DNA of 64,000 bases from Thermaurantimonas sp046299575. Lineage in GTDB: Bacteria > Bacteroidota > Bacteroidia > Flavobacteriales > Schleiferiaceae. The stretch covers positions 185,365 through 249,364 of the forward strand of contig NZ_JBKBHX010000004.1 in the NCBI RefSeq assembly GCF_046299575.1, in the 5' to 3' direction. Both the position numbers and the translations under genes were made by a program. Positions 17,253 to 26,568 of this stretch are shown in pieces. Positions within the stretch are counted from its first letter, which is position 1. Every line of letters begins with the position of its first letter. Below the pieces are notes generated by a model. The model ran no database searches and had not been told where the DNA came from. It was given only the letters and a program-made list of their open reading frames with translations.

Positions 17253-18213
17253 GTACCGTCTCTTTGGGGTCTTCTATTAAGAGATTCATCAGCTTCCGGT
17301 CGAGTATAAACCGACTGTTCTGCCGGGCAAAGTACGTATTCGGAAAGATTTGTCTTGCCTCGTTCACCAGCTGTGAAGAATCTTTATACCGAACAGATAA
17401 ATGGCCAATAAGCAGGTATTTCGCACCAATCTGAAGAGCCGCTTTTGCTGCCTCCACAGCCGTGGAATGTCCGGTAAGTGGAGCAATCGCTGACTCCGAT
17501 GAGCTGTAGGTAGCTTCGTGATAGAGTATATCTGCACTCCCTGCAAGCTCCGATAGGTTTTCCAAATATATGGTATCGGTACAATAGGCATATCGCAAAG
17601 CTCTTGGCAGGGGCAAGGTCAATTCTTCATTAGGTATCGTATGACCCTCATCGGAAGACCAGTCAAATCCTTTTTTGATGTTGGGGATATCACAAGCAGG
17701 AATCCGATATTCTTTGATTTTTATAGGATTTACATTTTTTAACGGAAACACCTCTTCAAACACAAACCCTTGGCAGTCAATCGTGTGCTTAAGTGGAAAG
17801 GTGTAAACATTTGCAAAGGCAGTGGAATGAAGCAGATATTTTTCCCCCATTTTAACCGGAATCCTGTGCAGCAGATAAGAAAAAGGCTGCTCACTGTGGC
17901 GATAGAAAAAGAAATCGACCAGCTCGACAATCTGCGGTGGGGCAAACAAAAAGAGCTCCTTCTGGCGCTTCATCAGGTCGAGACTGCTCAGAAGCCCTAA
18001 CAAACCAAAACAATGATCGCCATGAGCATGGGAAATGAAGATGGCATCAAGCCTGGCAAATGAAAGTTTGTTTTTCCGGATTTGCATCTGAGTACCTTCC
18101 CCACAATCGATCAGAAAGCGTTTGTTGCCAATTTCCAACCATTGAGCCGTGGGGAAGAGATTTGACGTAGGAGTAGCACTCGAACTGCCGAGGATAATGA
18201 TTTTGAGCGACAT
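17239..18213 (-). CDS. rnz: Ribonuclease Z
   Basis: A 324-residue zinc-dependent endonuclease that trims the 3' end of precursor tRNAs. It has the metallo-beta-lactamase signature HAHGDHCFG near residue 63, LFPTAQWLEIG and IDCGEGTQMQ at the N-terminus, the YCTDT motif near 207, HEATY near 230, and GHSTAVEAA and IGHLSVRYKD at the C-terminus, which supply the remaining metal ligands. Length and motifs match the short bacterial form. It is followed by the MFS gene in an overlapping pair and lies 6 bases after the stop of the gene upstream. Confidence 0.96.
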   Translation of the reverse strand: MSLKIIILGSSSATPTSNLFPTAQWLEIGNKRFLIDCGEGTQMQIRKNKLSFARLDAIFISHAHGDHCFGLLGLLSSLDLMKRQKELFLFAPPQIVELVDFFFYRHSEQPFSYLLHRIPVKMGEKYLLHSTAFANVYTFPLKHTIDCQGFVFEEVFPLKNVNPIKIKEYRIPACDIPNIKKGFDWSSDEGHTIPNEELTLPLPRALRYAYCTDTIYLENLSELAGSADILYHEATYSSSESAIAPLTGHSTAVEAAKAALQIGAKYLLIGHLSVRYKDSSQLVNEARQIFPNTYFARQNSRFILDRKLMNLLIEDPKETVHAQS

Positions 18214-18219
18214 TAAGTG

Positions 18220-18939
18220 TTATTTCTTATCCATAAACATTCTTCGGAGCTTGAAGCTGCGATAACATTCCATCATTGAAACGATGAGGTCGTAATCGCT
18301 GGAGGAATAAATTTTTTCTTCGCTCATCTGACAGTAAAAGATGAGCATACGCAGCCCCTCTTGGTCTAATCCGGTGAGTTCGAGCAGGATTTCTCGATTT
18401 TTTTTAATGTCAAGGCGATCGATAAATTCATCTCGTTCCGCGAGACGATCGAGCTCTTCGAGTTGGCGATGGCGGGAACTGAACATTTGGTATAAATAAT
18501 CAATCGGACTGGCCAGAGTAGCCCGGCTACGGCCCGGTGTGCGAATGTCTTTATCAGCAGGAAGCAGCGGTTGTTTTATTTCCATAGCCCTCGGATTATT
18601 GGTGGTAAGGCGATAGCCGGTCACATCTACCTGAGCAAGTTCAGTAGCTTTTTCAGTGAGCATTACTTTTACAATTTCAGCCCGATAGGTGTCGTCAATA
18701 CAGAGGTAATGGTTTTTATAGCCCAGTCCCGTAATCCTGAGCGTGTCTCCCACTTGTGCATTTATCTGAAAATAACCATTAGATAGCGAAATGGTTCCTT
18801 TGCCGGAACGGGTGTTTAGAATGTGCAAGTTCTCAAGAGGCAGCGGTGTGCGGCTATCGTTGTAAATAAATCCGCGCACAGCAAATGTCTGGGCAAAACC
18901 CATCACACCAGTAAGAAGTGAAAAAATAAACAGCCACAT
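18220..18939 (-). CDS. CarboxypepD_reg-like domain protein
   Basis: About 239 residues from the ATG at 18939, chosen because it puts the signal peptide (MWLFIFSLLTGVMGFAQ) at the N-terminus. The next 90 residues form a carboxypeptidase regulatory-like beta-sandwich (VRGFIYNDSRTPLPLENLHI, then GDTLRITGLGY), as found at the N-terminus of TonB receptors and in Bacteroidota surface proteins. The remaining helical C-terminus is charged and not recognised. It is the first gene of a minus-strand set with rnz and the MFS gene, divergent from ettA. Confidence 0.8.
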   Translation of the reverse strand: MWLFIFSLLTGVMGFAQTFAVRGFIYNDSRTPLPLENLHILNTRSGKGTISLSNGYFQINAQVGDTLRITGLGYKNHYLCIDDTYRAEIVKVMLTEKATELAQVDVTGYRLTTNNPRAMEIKQPLLPADKDIRTPGRSRATLASPIDYLYQMFSSRHRQLEELDRLAERDEFIDRLDIKKNREILLELTGLDQEGLRMLIFYCQMSEEKIYSSSDYDLIVSMMECYRSFKLRRMFMDKK

Positions 18940-19054
18940 TAGCCGGCATTTCAGATATTCGCATCTGAAATCGCCTTGAGCTCTGTAGTCGATTTTTCGA
19001 TGGAGTTCCAAGAATTATCAATAATTACCTTTAATACAAACGAAAATTTCAACC

Positions 19055-20749
19055 ATGTCAGACGATAAGAAGGTCATTTTTTCCATGAGTGGCGTCACTA
19101 AGACCTACTCATCTACCAACAAAACAGTGCTCAAAGATATTTATCTCAGTTTTTTTTACGGGGCTAAAATCGGTATTCTCGGTCTCAATGGCTCTGGAAA
19201 GAGTACTTTACTGAAAATCATAGCTGGCGTAGAGAAGAACTATCAGGGCAATGTGGTATGGTCTCCAGGTTATACGGTAGGCTATCTAGAACAAGAACCG
19301 CAGTTAGATCCCAACAAGACAGTTATCGAAGTCGTACGCGAGGGCGTGGCCGAAACCATGGCGCTGCTCGACGAATTCAACCGCATTAACGACCAGTTTG
19401 GCCTGCCAGAGGTATATGAAGACCCTGAAAAAATGGAGAAGCTTATGGCCCGCCAAGCCGAGCTACAAGATAAAATCGATGCGCTAAACGCCTGGGAAAT
19501 TGACACTAAACTCGAACGCGCCATGGATGCCCTTCAGTGTCCGGAGCCTGATAAGCCTATTTCTGTGCTCTCTGGTGGTGAAAAACGCCGAGTAGCTCTC
19601 TGCCGTCTTTTACTCAAGCAGCCCGATGTGCTGCTGCTCGACGAGCCCACTAACCACCTCGATGCCGAGAGCGTGTTATGGCTCGAACACCACCTTCAAC
19701 AATATCCGGGCACAGTTATCGCCGTAACGCACGACCGCTACTTTCTAGACAATGTAGCCGGCTGGATCCTGGAACTCGACCGTGGCGAAGGCATTCCCTG
19801 GAAGGGCAACTACTCCAGCTGGCTAGAGCAAAAGACCAAACGCCTTGAGCAGGAAGAAAAACAAGCCTCAAAGCGTCGCAAAACGCTGGAACGCGAGCTC
19901 GAATGGGTGCGAATGAACCCCAAAGGCCGCCAAGCTAAGGCAAAGGCTCGTCTAGCCAACTATGAAAAAATGCTGAACGAAGAGCAAAAAGAGAAAGAAG
20001 AAAAACTCGAAATCTATATACCGCCGGGGCCACGCTTAGGCACACAGGTGATCGAAGCCCGACACGTATCGAAAGCCTATGGCGATAAAATACTGTATGA
20101 AGATTTGAATTTTGCACTTCCGCCGGCAGGAATCGTTGGAATCATCGGGCCAAATGGTGCTGGTAAAACCACCATTTTCCGTATGATCATGGGACAGGAA
20201 AAACCCGATTCCGGTGAATTTATTATCGGCGACACAGTTAAGATCGCTTATGTGGACCAGTCGCACGAAAAAATGCACCCAGACAAGACCATTTTTGAAA
20301 TCATGGCCGACGGCCAGGATGAATTTGACCTCGGAGGTCGACGGGTCAATACACGAGCTTATCTCGGCCGATTTAACTTTTCAGGTCAGGACCAAAATAA
20401 AAAGGTCGGCATGCTCTCAGGCGGAGAGCGAAACCGACTGCACCTGGCTATGGCACTAAAAGAAGGCGGCAATGTGCTGCTGCTCGACGAGCCCACCAAC
20501 GATCTGGATGTCAATACCCTTCGAGCCCTTGAAGAAGCGCTTGAAAACTTTGCCGGTTGTGCCGTTATCATCTCGCACGACCGCTGGTTTCTCGATCGAG
20601 TGTGTACACATATCTTGGCTTTTGAGGGCGATGCCAAAGTGTATTACTTCGAAGGTTCCTTCTCAGAATACGAAGAAAACAAGCGCAAGCGACTGGGCGA
20701 TACTACTCCAAAGCGATTCCGGTACAAAAAGTTGGTAAAAGAAGCATAA
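19055..20749 (+). CDS. ettA: Energy-dependent translational throttle protein EttA (ABC-F)
   Basis: A 564-residue soluble ABC-F ATPase that binds the ribosomal E site and gates the first elongation step according to ATP/ADP. Two ABC domains are complete: Walker A GLNGSGKST and GPNGAGKTT, signatures LSGGEKRR and LSGGERNR, and Walker B with LLLDEPTNHLD and LLLDEPTNDLD. The linker between them (residues ~250-325, EQEEKQASKRRKTLERELEW) has the EttA P-site tRNA interaction motif layout. Length matches EttA. It leads a short plus-strand operon with the DinB-like gene (12-base gap) and haaO. Confidence 0.95.
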   Translation: MSDDKKVIFSMSGVTKTYSSTNKTVLKDIYLSFFYGAKIGILGLNGSGKSTLLKIIAGVEKNYQGNVVWSPGYTVGYLEQEPQLDPNKTVIEVVREGVAETMALLDEFNRINDQFGLPEVYEDPEKMEKLMARQAELQDKIDALNAWEIDTKLERAMDALQCPEPDKPISVLSGGEKRRVALCRLLLKQPDVLLLDEPTNHLDAESVLWLEHHLQQYPGTVIAVTHDRYFLDNVAGWILELDRGEGIPWKGNYSSWLEQKTKRLEQEEKQASKRRKTLERELEWVRMNPKGRQAKAKARLANYEKMLNEEQKEKEEKLEIYIPPGPRLGTQVIEARHVSKAYGDKILYEDLNFALPPAGIVGIIGPNGAGKTTIFRMIMGQEKPDSGEFIIGDTVKIAYVDQSHEKMHPDKTIFEIMADGQDEFDLGGRRVNTRAYLGRFNFSGQDQNKKVGMLSGGERNRLHLAMALKEGGNVLLLDEPTNDLDVNTLRALEEALENFAGCAVIISHDRWFLDRVCTHILAFEGDAKVYYFEGSFSEYEENKRKRLGDTTPKRFRYKKLVKEA

Positions 20750-20761
20750 TCCTGACTGGTA

Positions 20762-21289
20762 ATGCATTTTAAAAAACCGCAACCTACAGATGTCCCGGCT
20801 TTTTACCAGGGATACATCGCCTCATTGCCCGACGGACACGTACTCAATCTGATGGAGCTCGGCAAAAAGCGCATGACTGACATGCTGAGCTCTATGGATC
20901 CAGAGGACTTTGAAACAACCTACCAAGCAGGAAAGTGGACACTGGCCCAAGTGATCCGACACGTAATTGATGCTGAAACGGTTTTCTTGTATCGTGCCCT
21001 TACCATGAGCCGCAGAGATAGCACAGAATTACCTTCCTTCGACGAAAATCACTGGGCTGACAGCACCGCCCTCAATGCTCAACTCTTATCGCCAAATGCC
21101 TTACTGAGAGATTACTTATTGATTCGCAACTTGAGCATCAACATCTTTAGCCGGATGACAAAAGAGGAACTCTTCTTCCGTGGCCGTGCCAATAACTTTG
21201 ATACCTGTGCTAATGATATTGCTTTCATCATCACAGGTCATGAATATCACCACCTTAACATAATCGGCGAACGCTACTTAAAATTCTGA
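20762..21289 (+). CDS. DinB family protein
   Basis: A 175-residue four-helix-bundle protein of the DinB/YfiT group. The metal-site histidines fit RHVIDAE near residue 61 and the C-terminal GHEYHHLNII. Members include thiol transferases and enzymes of unknown role; no specific function can be given. It sits between ettA and haaO with small gaps on both sides. Confidence 0.85.
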   Translation: MHFKKPQPTDVPAFYQGYIASLPDGHVLNLMELGKKRMTDMLSSMDPEDFETTYQAGKWTLAQVIRHVIDAETVFLYRALTMSRRDSTELPSFDENHWADSTALNAQLLSPNALLRDYLLIRNLSINIFSRMTKEELFFRGRANNFDTCANDIAFIITGHEYHHLNIIGERYLKF

Positions 21290-21294
21290 ATATC

Positions 21295-21825
21295 ATGGAA
21301 ATCCGTAAACCCTTTAACCTGAATGCCTGGATTGCAGAAAACAAACATCTGCTCAAACCACCGGTGGCCAACAAAAACCTCTACCCCGAGGGAACGGACT
21401 ACATCGTGATGGTGGTCGGAGGCCCCAATGCGCGCAAAGACTTCCACTACAACGAAACCGAAGAACTCTTTTACCAGCTTGAGGGAAACATCACCGTTCG
21501 CATCCAGCAAGACGGAAAACCGGTCGATATTCACCTGGGCCCCGGCGATATGTTTCTTCTGCCAGCGGGCGTACCACACTCACCCATGCGCACAGAGGGG
21601 TCAGTGGGTCTGGTCATTGAGCGCGTCAGAGTAGGTAAAGGCTACCAGGACGGTTTACTGTGGTTTTGCGAAAAATGCAACCACAAACTCCACGAAGTTT
21701 ATTTTGAACTTCAGGACATTGAAAAAGACTTTCTGCCTCACTTCAGGGAATTTTATGGCTCTGAAGCTCTCCGCACCTGCGATGCCTGTGGTCATACGAT
21801 GGAGGCTGATCCGAGATTTGTCTGA
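21295..21825 (+). CDS. haaO: 3-hydroxyanthranilate 3,4-dioxygenase
   Basis: A 176-residue cupin dioxygenase that opens 3-hydroxyanthranilate to aminocarboxymuconate semialdehyde in the kynurenine route of tryptophan breakdown or NAD synthesis. The catalytic iron ligands fit FHYNETEELFYQ (His, Glu) and LPAGVPHSP (His). The C-terminus carries two Cys pairs (CEKCNH and CDACGH) that form the rubredoxin-like second metal site seen in bacterial enzymes. It follows the DinB-like gene by 5 bases. The aldehyde dehydrogenase at 39712 is a plausible later step; other pathway genes are not in the window. Confidence 0.95.
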   Translation: MEIRKPFNLNAWIAENKHLLKPPVANKNLYPEGTDYIVMVVGGPNARKDFHYNETEELFYQLEGNITVRIQQDGKPVDIHLGPGDMFLLPAGVPHSPMRTEGSVGLVIERVRVGKGYQDGLLWFCEKCNHKLHEVYFELQDIEKDFLPHFREFYGSEALRTCDACGHTMEADPRFV

Positions 21826-21902
21826 ACATCAATCGTTTTTCTTCAGGAAGAAGGCCTTTGAGATACTTTAATGATTGACAAAGCGGGAGTCGTTAGCTTT
21901 TT

Positions 21903-24314
21903 TTACTTTTCATCCCATTCAAATTTATACGGGCTCTTAGAGGGTTTTGAAGGCTGGACGGTGTCCGTGGATTCTTCTTTTTGTTTATTAAAAAGCTGAT
22001 TTCGAGAGCGAATGAGTTCGGCTTTAATGGGTGTGATTTTCGGCTGATCAGTAGTGCCCGATATGCGAATCCAGATGCGGGCACCGTTTTCGTCTTCTTC
22101 AAAGACCACATCGTTAAGCGAACGGCTGTGTTTTCGCTTCTGGTAGAGCACATCGCTCAAACTCAGGCCAACCTTGTAGTCGATCGCGTTTTCAAAACTA
22201 TGTGTGCCTTCTAAAATCAAATTCAACGCATTTGAACGGATTTCAAACTGCGGGATTTGAATGAGCTGATTTTCAATCTTAAGTCTGTTGGTGAGTTCGT
22301 CAAACCGAATGTCTTTCAACTCATCCACATCGGCAAAGCGGCCGAGAGCTTCCATAGGTTCAAAATCGATCAGCCGGCCATTTTGCACCTTCAGTTCCAT
22401 TTCTGCCGAAATCCGTCTTACATCAGGGTCGAGGTCAGCTGCGAGAGGAAGGCTAAACTGCACCGTGCCCGAGAGCTTTCCTTGTAAATTTTTATGAGTA
22501 AGTGTCTGCTGCTCGAAATTGTTAAATCCGATCATTAGCTGACTTAGGTCTATTCGGCGTAGTTGGGTTTTACCATTTATCGCATAGCCAACTGCCGTGC
22601 TATTTAAATTTCCTTCAAACTCCAAAGTGCCCCCGAAAAGATTCATGGTAAGAGGGCGAAATTCCAAGTTTTTATCTGGCTTTAGAACTTTAGCTTTAAT
22701 ATCCGTGCACTTTAACTGTTTTACAGTGTAGGTGCCGATTTCGATTTGCACATCTAATCGCGTGCGATCGAGGGCTGACAAGGGTGAAATGGAAGATGTG
22801 GTAGATGATTTCCAAAAATTTTCATCATATGCATCAATATCGAAAACACCTCTGATCTCAACAAAAGCTGTAGAGTCAACCAACCACTCGGCTAAACCTT
22901 TTATTTGCAGATCAGCATTTACATTTCGATCGTTTACCGCTAACCTCTGCTGAAAGTTAAATCCTTGTTTGTCGATCGAAAGATTTAACGCCGGTATTGA
23001 TACGCTGTTGTTTTCTATTTTAAGGTTAAGGTGCTCCGAACGCAACAAACATTCAAATTTTTCGGGAAGAACAATGTTTTTTTTCTTTCCGGGAGTATCG
23101 TCCATGCGGTATCTGAACTGCACCTGGGCTGTTACAGCGCCTTGCCCGCTTACAGATTGACCAAAACCCGTCAATTTAGCTAAACCGTCTGGCTCACCCT
23201 TAACTGCCAAGTTTCCCTCAATGAGTGCAGATTTTTGTTTTTGAATGGCAAGTGTTCCTGACACTTCAGTGCTTGCGCTGCGACCAGCGAGTTCGCTAAT
23301 ATTAATTTCAAAAACATTATTTTCGTAATGAGCCGATCCTTTTGCTTTTAATTCGTCAATCTGTATATCGCTTTTTGCCCATAAGACTTTTTGAAAACTG
23401 CCATTGAAAGTAGAAGCAATTGACCATTTTTCCGCTGATCTTTTTGCATGAATAATTGCTGAAATATTATCTTTTTTTATTCTAAAGTCAGAAAGGTATT
23501 TATACAGTATTTTTTGTATTGATGGGTTGGAAAAAATCTTTTGATTTTTACACTCTATAAAAAATTCATCTTTCGAATTTTCTCTTGTGAAAATCAAGTC
23601 AAATTTTGACCTGTCAATTTCAGCATTCTCAAGTTTGAGTAAAATGAACTTTTGACCATTTATTATATCACAAGCAGCTGAGTGTGAAATTTTTTCTTCA
23701 AACGAAATGTCTGGTGTACGCACATAAATGTTTCGCGCATTCCAATGTCCTTTTATGCGCACGCTGTCTCTATAGCTCGTTGAAAGCTCTGATGAAAAAA
23801 TTTGCTGCGAGGTAAATATTTTATCTCTGAAATTGCTAAAAGTAACTTGAAGATTGGTAAGATGTAATTTTTCAATATCAATAGGTGAAGAATTAGATGC
23901 TGTATCTGCTTTGAAAATGGTGAAATTATTTCTTCCATCTTCAAAAAATTTAATATGCGTGTAACCATTTTCGAGGCCGATTTCATTGATGTAATATCGA
24001 CCATACACCACATCGAGCAATGAAAATTTTATGTACAAATTATCGACTTTTAATAGCAATTCAGGGTTTTCGACGGTCGATTCGGTACAGCGCACCTGCC
24101 TGAAGACCACAGCTAAGCGAGGGAAGTGTTTAAAACTTACATCTACTTTGTAAACTTCGATGGGTACAGCAAGGTGATCATTCAATTGGCGAATAACTTC
24201 TTGAATTACCTTGTCTTTTTGGTAATAAAAGTACAAGGACACTACACCTGTAAGCAGTATGAAGGCAATACCAATCCAAAAAACAGCTTTGAAAGCTTTT
24301 TTAATCCAATTCAT
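21903..24314 (-). CDS. AsmA-like envelope protein
   Basis: About 803 residues from the ATG at 24314; the frame extends three codons further to a TTG. One N-terminal membrane helix (about residues 10-28, FWIGIAFILLTGVVSLYFYY) is followed by a very long beta-rich region and a typical AsmA_2-type C-terminus (MALGRFADVDELKDIRFDEL and NALNLILEGTHSF). AsmA-like proteins are thought to form grooved rods that move phospholipid across the periplasm. The final ~40 residues are polar and Ser/Pro/Lys-rich. It is downstream of rluB on the same strand, with a 29-base gap. The window's TamL gene could be a functional relative of a TamB partner, but this protein is shorter than TamB. Confidence 0.82.
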   Translation of the reverse strand: MNWIKKAFKAVFWIGIAFILLTGVVSLYFYYQKDKVIQEVIRQLNDHLAVPIEVYKVDVSFKHFPRLAVVFRQVRCTESTVENPELLLKVDNLYIKFSLLDVVYGRYYINEIGLENGYTHIKFFEDGRNNFTIFKADTASNSSPIDIEKLHLTNLQVTFSNFRDKIFTSQQIFSSELSTSYRDSVRIKGHWNARNIYVRTPDISFEEKISHSAACDIINGQKFILLKLENAEIDRSKFDLIFTRENSKDEFFIECKNQKIFSNPSIQKILYKYLSDFRIKKDNISAIIHAKRSAEKWSIASTFNGSFQKVLWAKSDIQIDELKAKGSAHYENNVFEINISELAGRSASTEVSGTLAIQKQKSALIEGNLAVKGEPDGLAKLTGFGQSVSGQGAVTAQVQFRYRMDDTPGKKKNIVLPEKFECLLRSEHLNLKIENNSVSIPALNLSIDKQGFNFQQRLAVNDRNVNADLQIKGLAEWLVDSTAFVEIRGVFDIDAYDENFWKSSTTSSISPLSALDRTRLDVQIEIGTYTVKQLKCTDIKAKVLKPDKNLEFRPLTMNLFGGTLEFEGNLNSTAVGYAINGKTQLRRIDLSQLMIGFNNFEQQTLTHKNLQGKLSGTVQFSLPLAADLDPDVRRISAEMELKVQNGRLIDFEPMEALGRFADVDELKDIRFDELTNRLKIENQLIQIPQFEIRSNALNLILEGTHSFENAIDYKVGLSLSDVLYQKRKHSRSLNDVVFEEDENGARIWIRISGTTDQPKITPIKAELIRSRNQLFNKQKEESTDTVQPSKPSKSPYKFEWDEK

Positions 24315-24343
24315 TTCGCACAAAAGAAATGAATTGCGAAGGA

Positions 24344-25339
24344 TTATAGCATTTTTAGATAAGCTATTTCTTTATCGGTCAAAAACCTGTAATGCCCTCT
24401 TGGTAAGTTTTTTTTGGTGAGGCCAGCAAACATGGTGCGATCAAGCGCTACGACTTGATAGCCAAGATGTTCGAAGATTCGGCGAACGATGCGATTGCGA
24501 CCAATGTGCAACTTGATACCCACTTGATTGCGATCCTTGCCTTCGACGTATTCGATTTCATCCACGGGTGCTGGGCCATCGTCGAGCACCACGCCACGGC
24601 GAATTTTTTCCATATCGCCGGTTGAAACATTTTTGTCAAGTACTACGTGATAAAGCTTAGGTGCTCCGTGCGAAGGGTGTGTAAGTTTTTTGGCCAATTC
24701 GCCGTCATTCGTCAGTAATAGCAAGCCGGTAGTTTGGCGGTCGAGTCTGCCTACGGGGTAGATGCGCTCTTTACAAGCCCCAGCTACGAGTTCCATTACG
24801 TTTTTGCGTGCTTTTTCGTCTTTGGTCGTCGTGATATAACCCTTAGGTTTATTTAGCAAGATGTACACTTTTTTTTCGCCCTTTATGGTGCTTCCGCCAT
24901 ATTTCACCACATCTTTCTCAGGGTCAACGCGGACGCCCATTTCGGTTACTATTTTGCCATTGACCTCTACTAATCCCTGACGGATGAGTTCATCGGCTTC
25001 ACGGCGTGAACAGATACCTGCGTTAGCAAGAAACTTATTGAGTCTTAGGCGATTATCTTTTGGCTCTGTAGTGTGCTGTTGTATTTCCTGCGGATTTTTA
25101 TAGAATCTTTTGAACCCGCCCTTGAAGTTCGATGAGTGCTCGAAATTCTTTCCCCGACTTTTAAAATCTGAAGTGAATTCCTTTTTGCGGTAGTCTTGTT
25201 TCTTCTCCTGATAAGAACCTTTTCTTTGTAAGTTCGACATGGAGGAGGATTTTTTGTTGTTGTCTCTGTTGTTGGGTTTACCCTCCCGGGCCAAAGGCTT
25301 TCCAGAGCGTTCGCCTTTGTTTTTATCCCATGTATTCAT
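24344..25339 (-). CDS. 23S rRNA pseudouridine synthase (RluB/RsuA family)
   Basis: A 331-residue RNA-modifying enzyme. The first ~95 residues are a disordered Lys/Arg/Asn/Gly-rich tail, as in many Bacteroidota homologues. Residues ~97-140 are an S4 RNA-binding domain (RLNKFLANAGICSRREADEL). The catalytic domain has KPKGYITT and the aspartate motif GRLDRQTTGLLLLTND near 200, and ends with IGRNRIVRRIFEHLGY. It should act on 23S rRNA helix 89 region if it is RluB; RluE/RsuA activity cannot be excluded from sequence alone. Confidence 0.92.
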   Translation of the reverse strand: MNTWDKNKGERSGKPLAREGKPNNRDNNKKSSSMSNLQRKGSYQEKKQDYRKKEFTSDFKSRGKNFEHSSNFKGGFKRFYKNPQEIQQHTTEPKDNRLRLNKFLANAGICSRREADELIRQGLVEVNGKIVTEMGVRVDPEKDVVKYGGSTIKGEKKVYILLNKPKGYITTTKDEKARKNVMELVAGACKERIYPVGRLDRQTTGLLLLTNDGELAKKLTHPSHGAPKLYHVVLDKNVSTGDMEKIRRGVVLDDGPAPVDEIEYVEGKDRNQVGIKLHIGRNRIVRRIFEHLGYQVVALDRTMFAGLTKKNLPRGHYRFLTDKEIAYLKML

Positions 25340-25358
25340 AGTTAGTGATAATGAGCTG

Positions 25359-25366
25359 CAAAGGTA
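25359..25366 (-). promoter_or_regulatory. TAnnTTTG -7 element for the pseudouridine synthase gene
   Basis: The minus strand reads TACCTTTG 19 bases before the ATG at 25339, an exact -7 consensus match at a typical leader length. Confidence 0.65.
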
Positions 25367-25470
25367 GAGAATTAAAAAGGCAATGAATGTAAGTAAAGTT
25401 TAATTCTAACGAAAATCATGAATGCTTTTCAGCATCCACACTCTTTTTGCACCATTAATGCGATGGAAAA

Positions 25471-26487
25471 TTGAGAAGAGTTAAAAACTTCATTAGCAAG
25501 CGTGTAGATGCGAATTCCATAGTATGGCCAATGGCGCGGGTAGCCTCTACTGCCTTATTTCAGTACCGATACTTACGCTTTCAAAAATTTGGTAACCCAC
25601 TAAACAACTTTCGTGAACTCTACATTGAGCCGGTAAGCTATTGCAATCTACGCTGTCGATTCTGTGCACTTGACCATTCGAAACCAAAGCGTCGCTTTGA
25701 TCTTGTTGTATTTGAAGAGCTTTTAAATGAAATTTTAACAGATCGAAGGCTTACCGCACTGCAATGGATTCACTTACACAACGGAGGAGAGAGCACTTTG
25801 CATCCGCAATTAGATGAAATACTATATTTAATCGACGAGGCTAAGAAGAAAGCGGCAGAACTTAATAAACCTTTTCCTAAGGTAAGTCTGCTGTCTAACG
25901 GCACAGTGTACAGGCCCAAGCTGGCCGATGCACTTAAAAATACCCGGGCCTTGGACTTATTGCGCTTTAGCATGGATGGTGGTTCACCTGAGATGTATGA
26001 GTACATTCGAAATAGATCTCATTGGAAGACCTTTCGCGAAACGGTGCTTTCGTATATGCTGGCTGCGCGTTTGTCACAGCGGCCACCACAAGTAGAGTTT
26101 ATTACTTTACTTGCCAATAACCAACTTCCTAAAACAGTTCATCATAACAAAGAATTCGCAGAGCTGCTGCAACTGGCTGATGACTATGAGGTGCGTTTTG
26201 CCCACGACTGGGGTGGCCAGCTCGGGCAAGAATTCGCTTCATTGCCCAATCCGCTGCCCCTGCACAAGCGCGGCTGTAGATTGCTACTTCACAGCTTAGT
26301 GCTTCTGGCAGATGGACATGCCACAGTGTGTTGTACCGACTTGAATGGCAAAGGAATCATTGGAAAATTTCCTGATGTATCACTGGCGGGACTATATCTA
26401 AGTGTCAAACGCATGTGGATGCTCGATAAAATTGCTAAAGGTCGAAATGCCGAAGTACCTCTTTGTGCTAAATGTGAAGGATTTTAA
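25471..26487 (+). CDS. Radical SAM/SPASM protein
   Basis: A 338-residue enzyme with the radical SAM cluster motif CNLRCRFC (Cys58, Cys62, Cys65) in EPVSYCNLRCRFC, then LHNGGESTLHP as the SAM-binding GGE-type motif. The C-terminal SPASM region has CRLLLHS, VCCTDLNG and the closing CAKCEGF cysteines for an auxiliary iron-sulfur cluster. The start is TTG at 25471, because nearby ATG codons are out of frame. SPASM enzymes often modify peptides or cofactors, but no precursor peptide is visible next to it; the gene stands alone between divergent and convergent neighbours. The substrate is unknown. Confidence 0.88.
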   Translation: MRRVKNFISKRVDANSIVWPMARVASTALFQYRYLRFQKFGNPLNNFRELYIEPVSYCNLRCRFCALDHSKPKRRFDLVVFEELLNEILTDRRLTALQWIHLHNGGESTLHPQLDEILYLIDEAKKKAAELNKPFPKVSLLSNGTVYRPKLADALKNTRALDLLRFSMDGGSPEMYEYIRNRSHWKTFRETVLSYMLAARLSQRPPQVEFITLLANNQLPKTVHHNKEFAELLQLADDYEVRFAHDWGGQLGQEFASLPNPLPLHKRGCRLLLHSLVLLADGHATVCCTDLNGKGIIGKFPDVSLAGLYLSVKRMWMLDKIAKGRNAEVPLCAKCEGF

Positions 26488-26502
26488 ACCATTCAAAAAT
26501 CA

Positions 26503-26530
26503 GAAAGGGCACCCGAAAAGGCGCCCTTTC
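26503..26530. terminator. Terminator-like hairpin between convergent genes
   Basis: Inverted repeat GAAAGGGC (26503-26510) and GCCCTTTC (26523-26530), extended by two base pairs past one mismatch. It lies between the radical SAM gene and the end of the PorE-like gene, so it may serve both. The T runs are modest. Confidence 0.65.
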
Positions 26531-26568
26531 CTCTTATTGCAGATTACCTCAAATAACCCAACCTGAAC

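Noticed and set aside
21866..21905. Possible terminator between haaO and the AsmA-like gene
   Set aside because: Only a five-base AAAGC/GCTTT stem is present before the T run, too weak to call.
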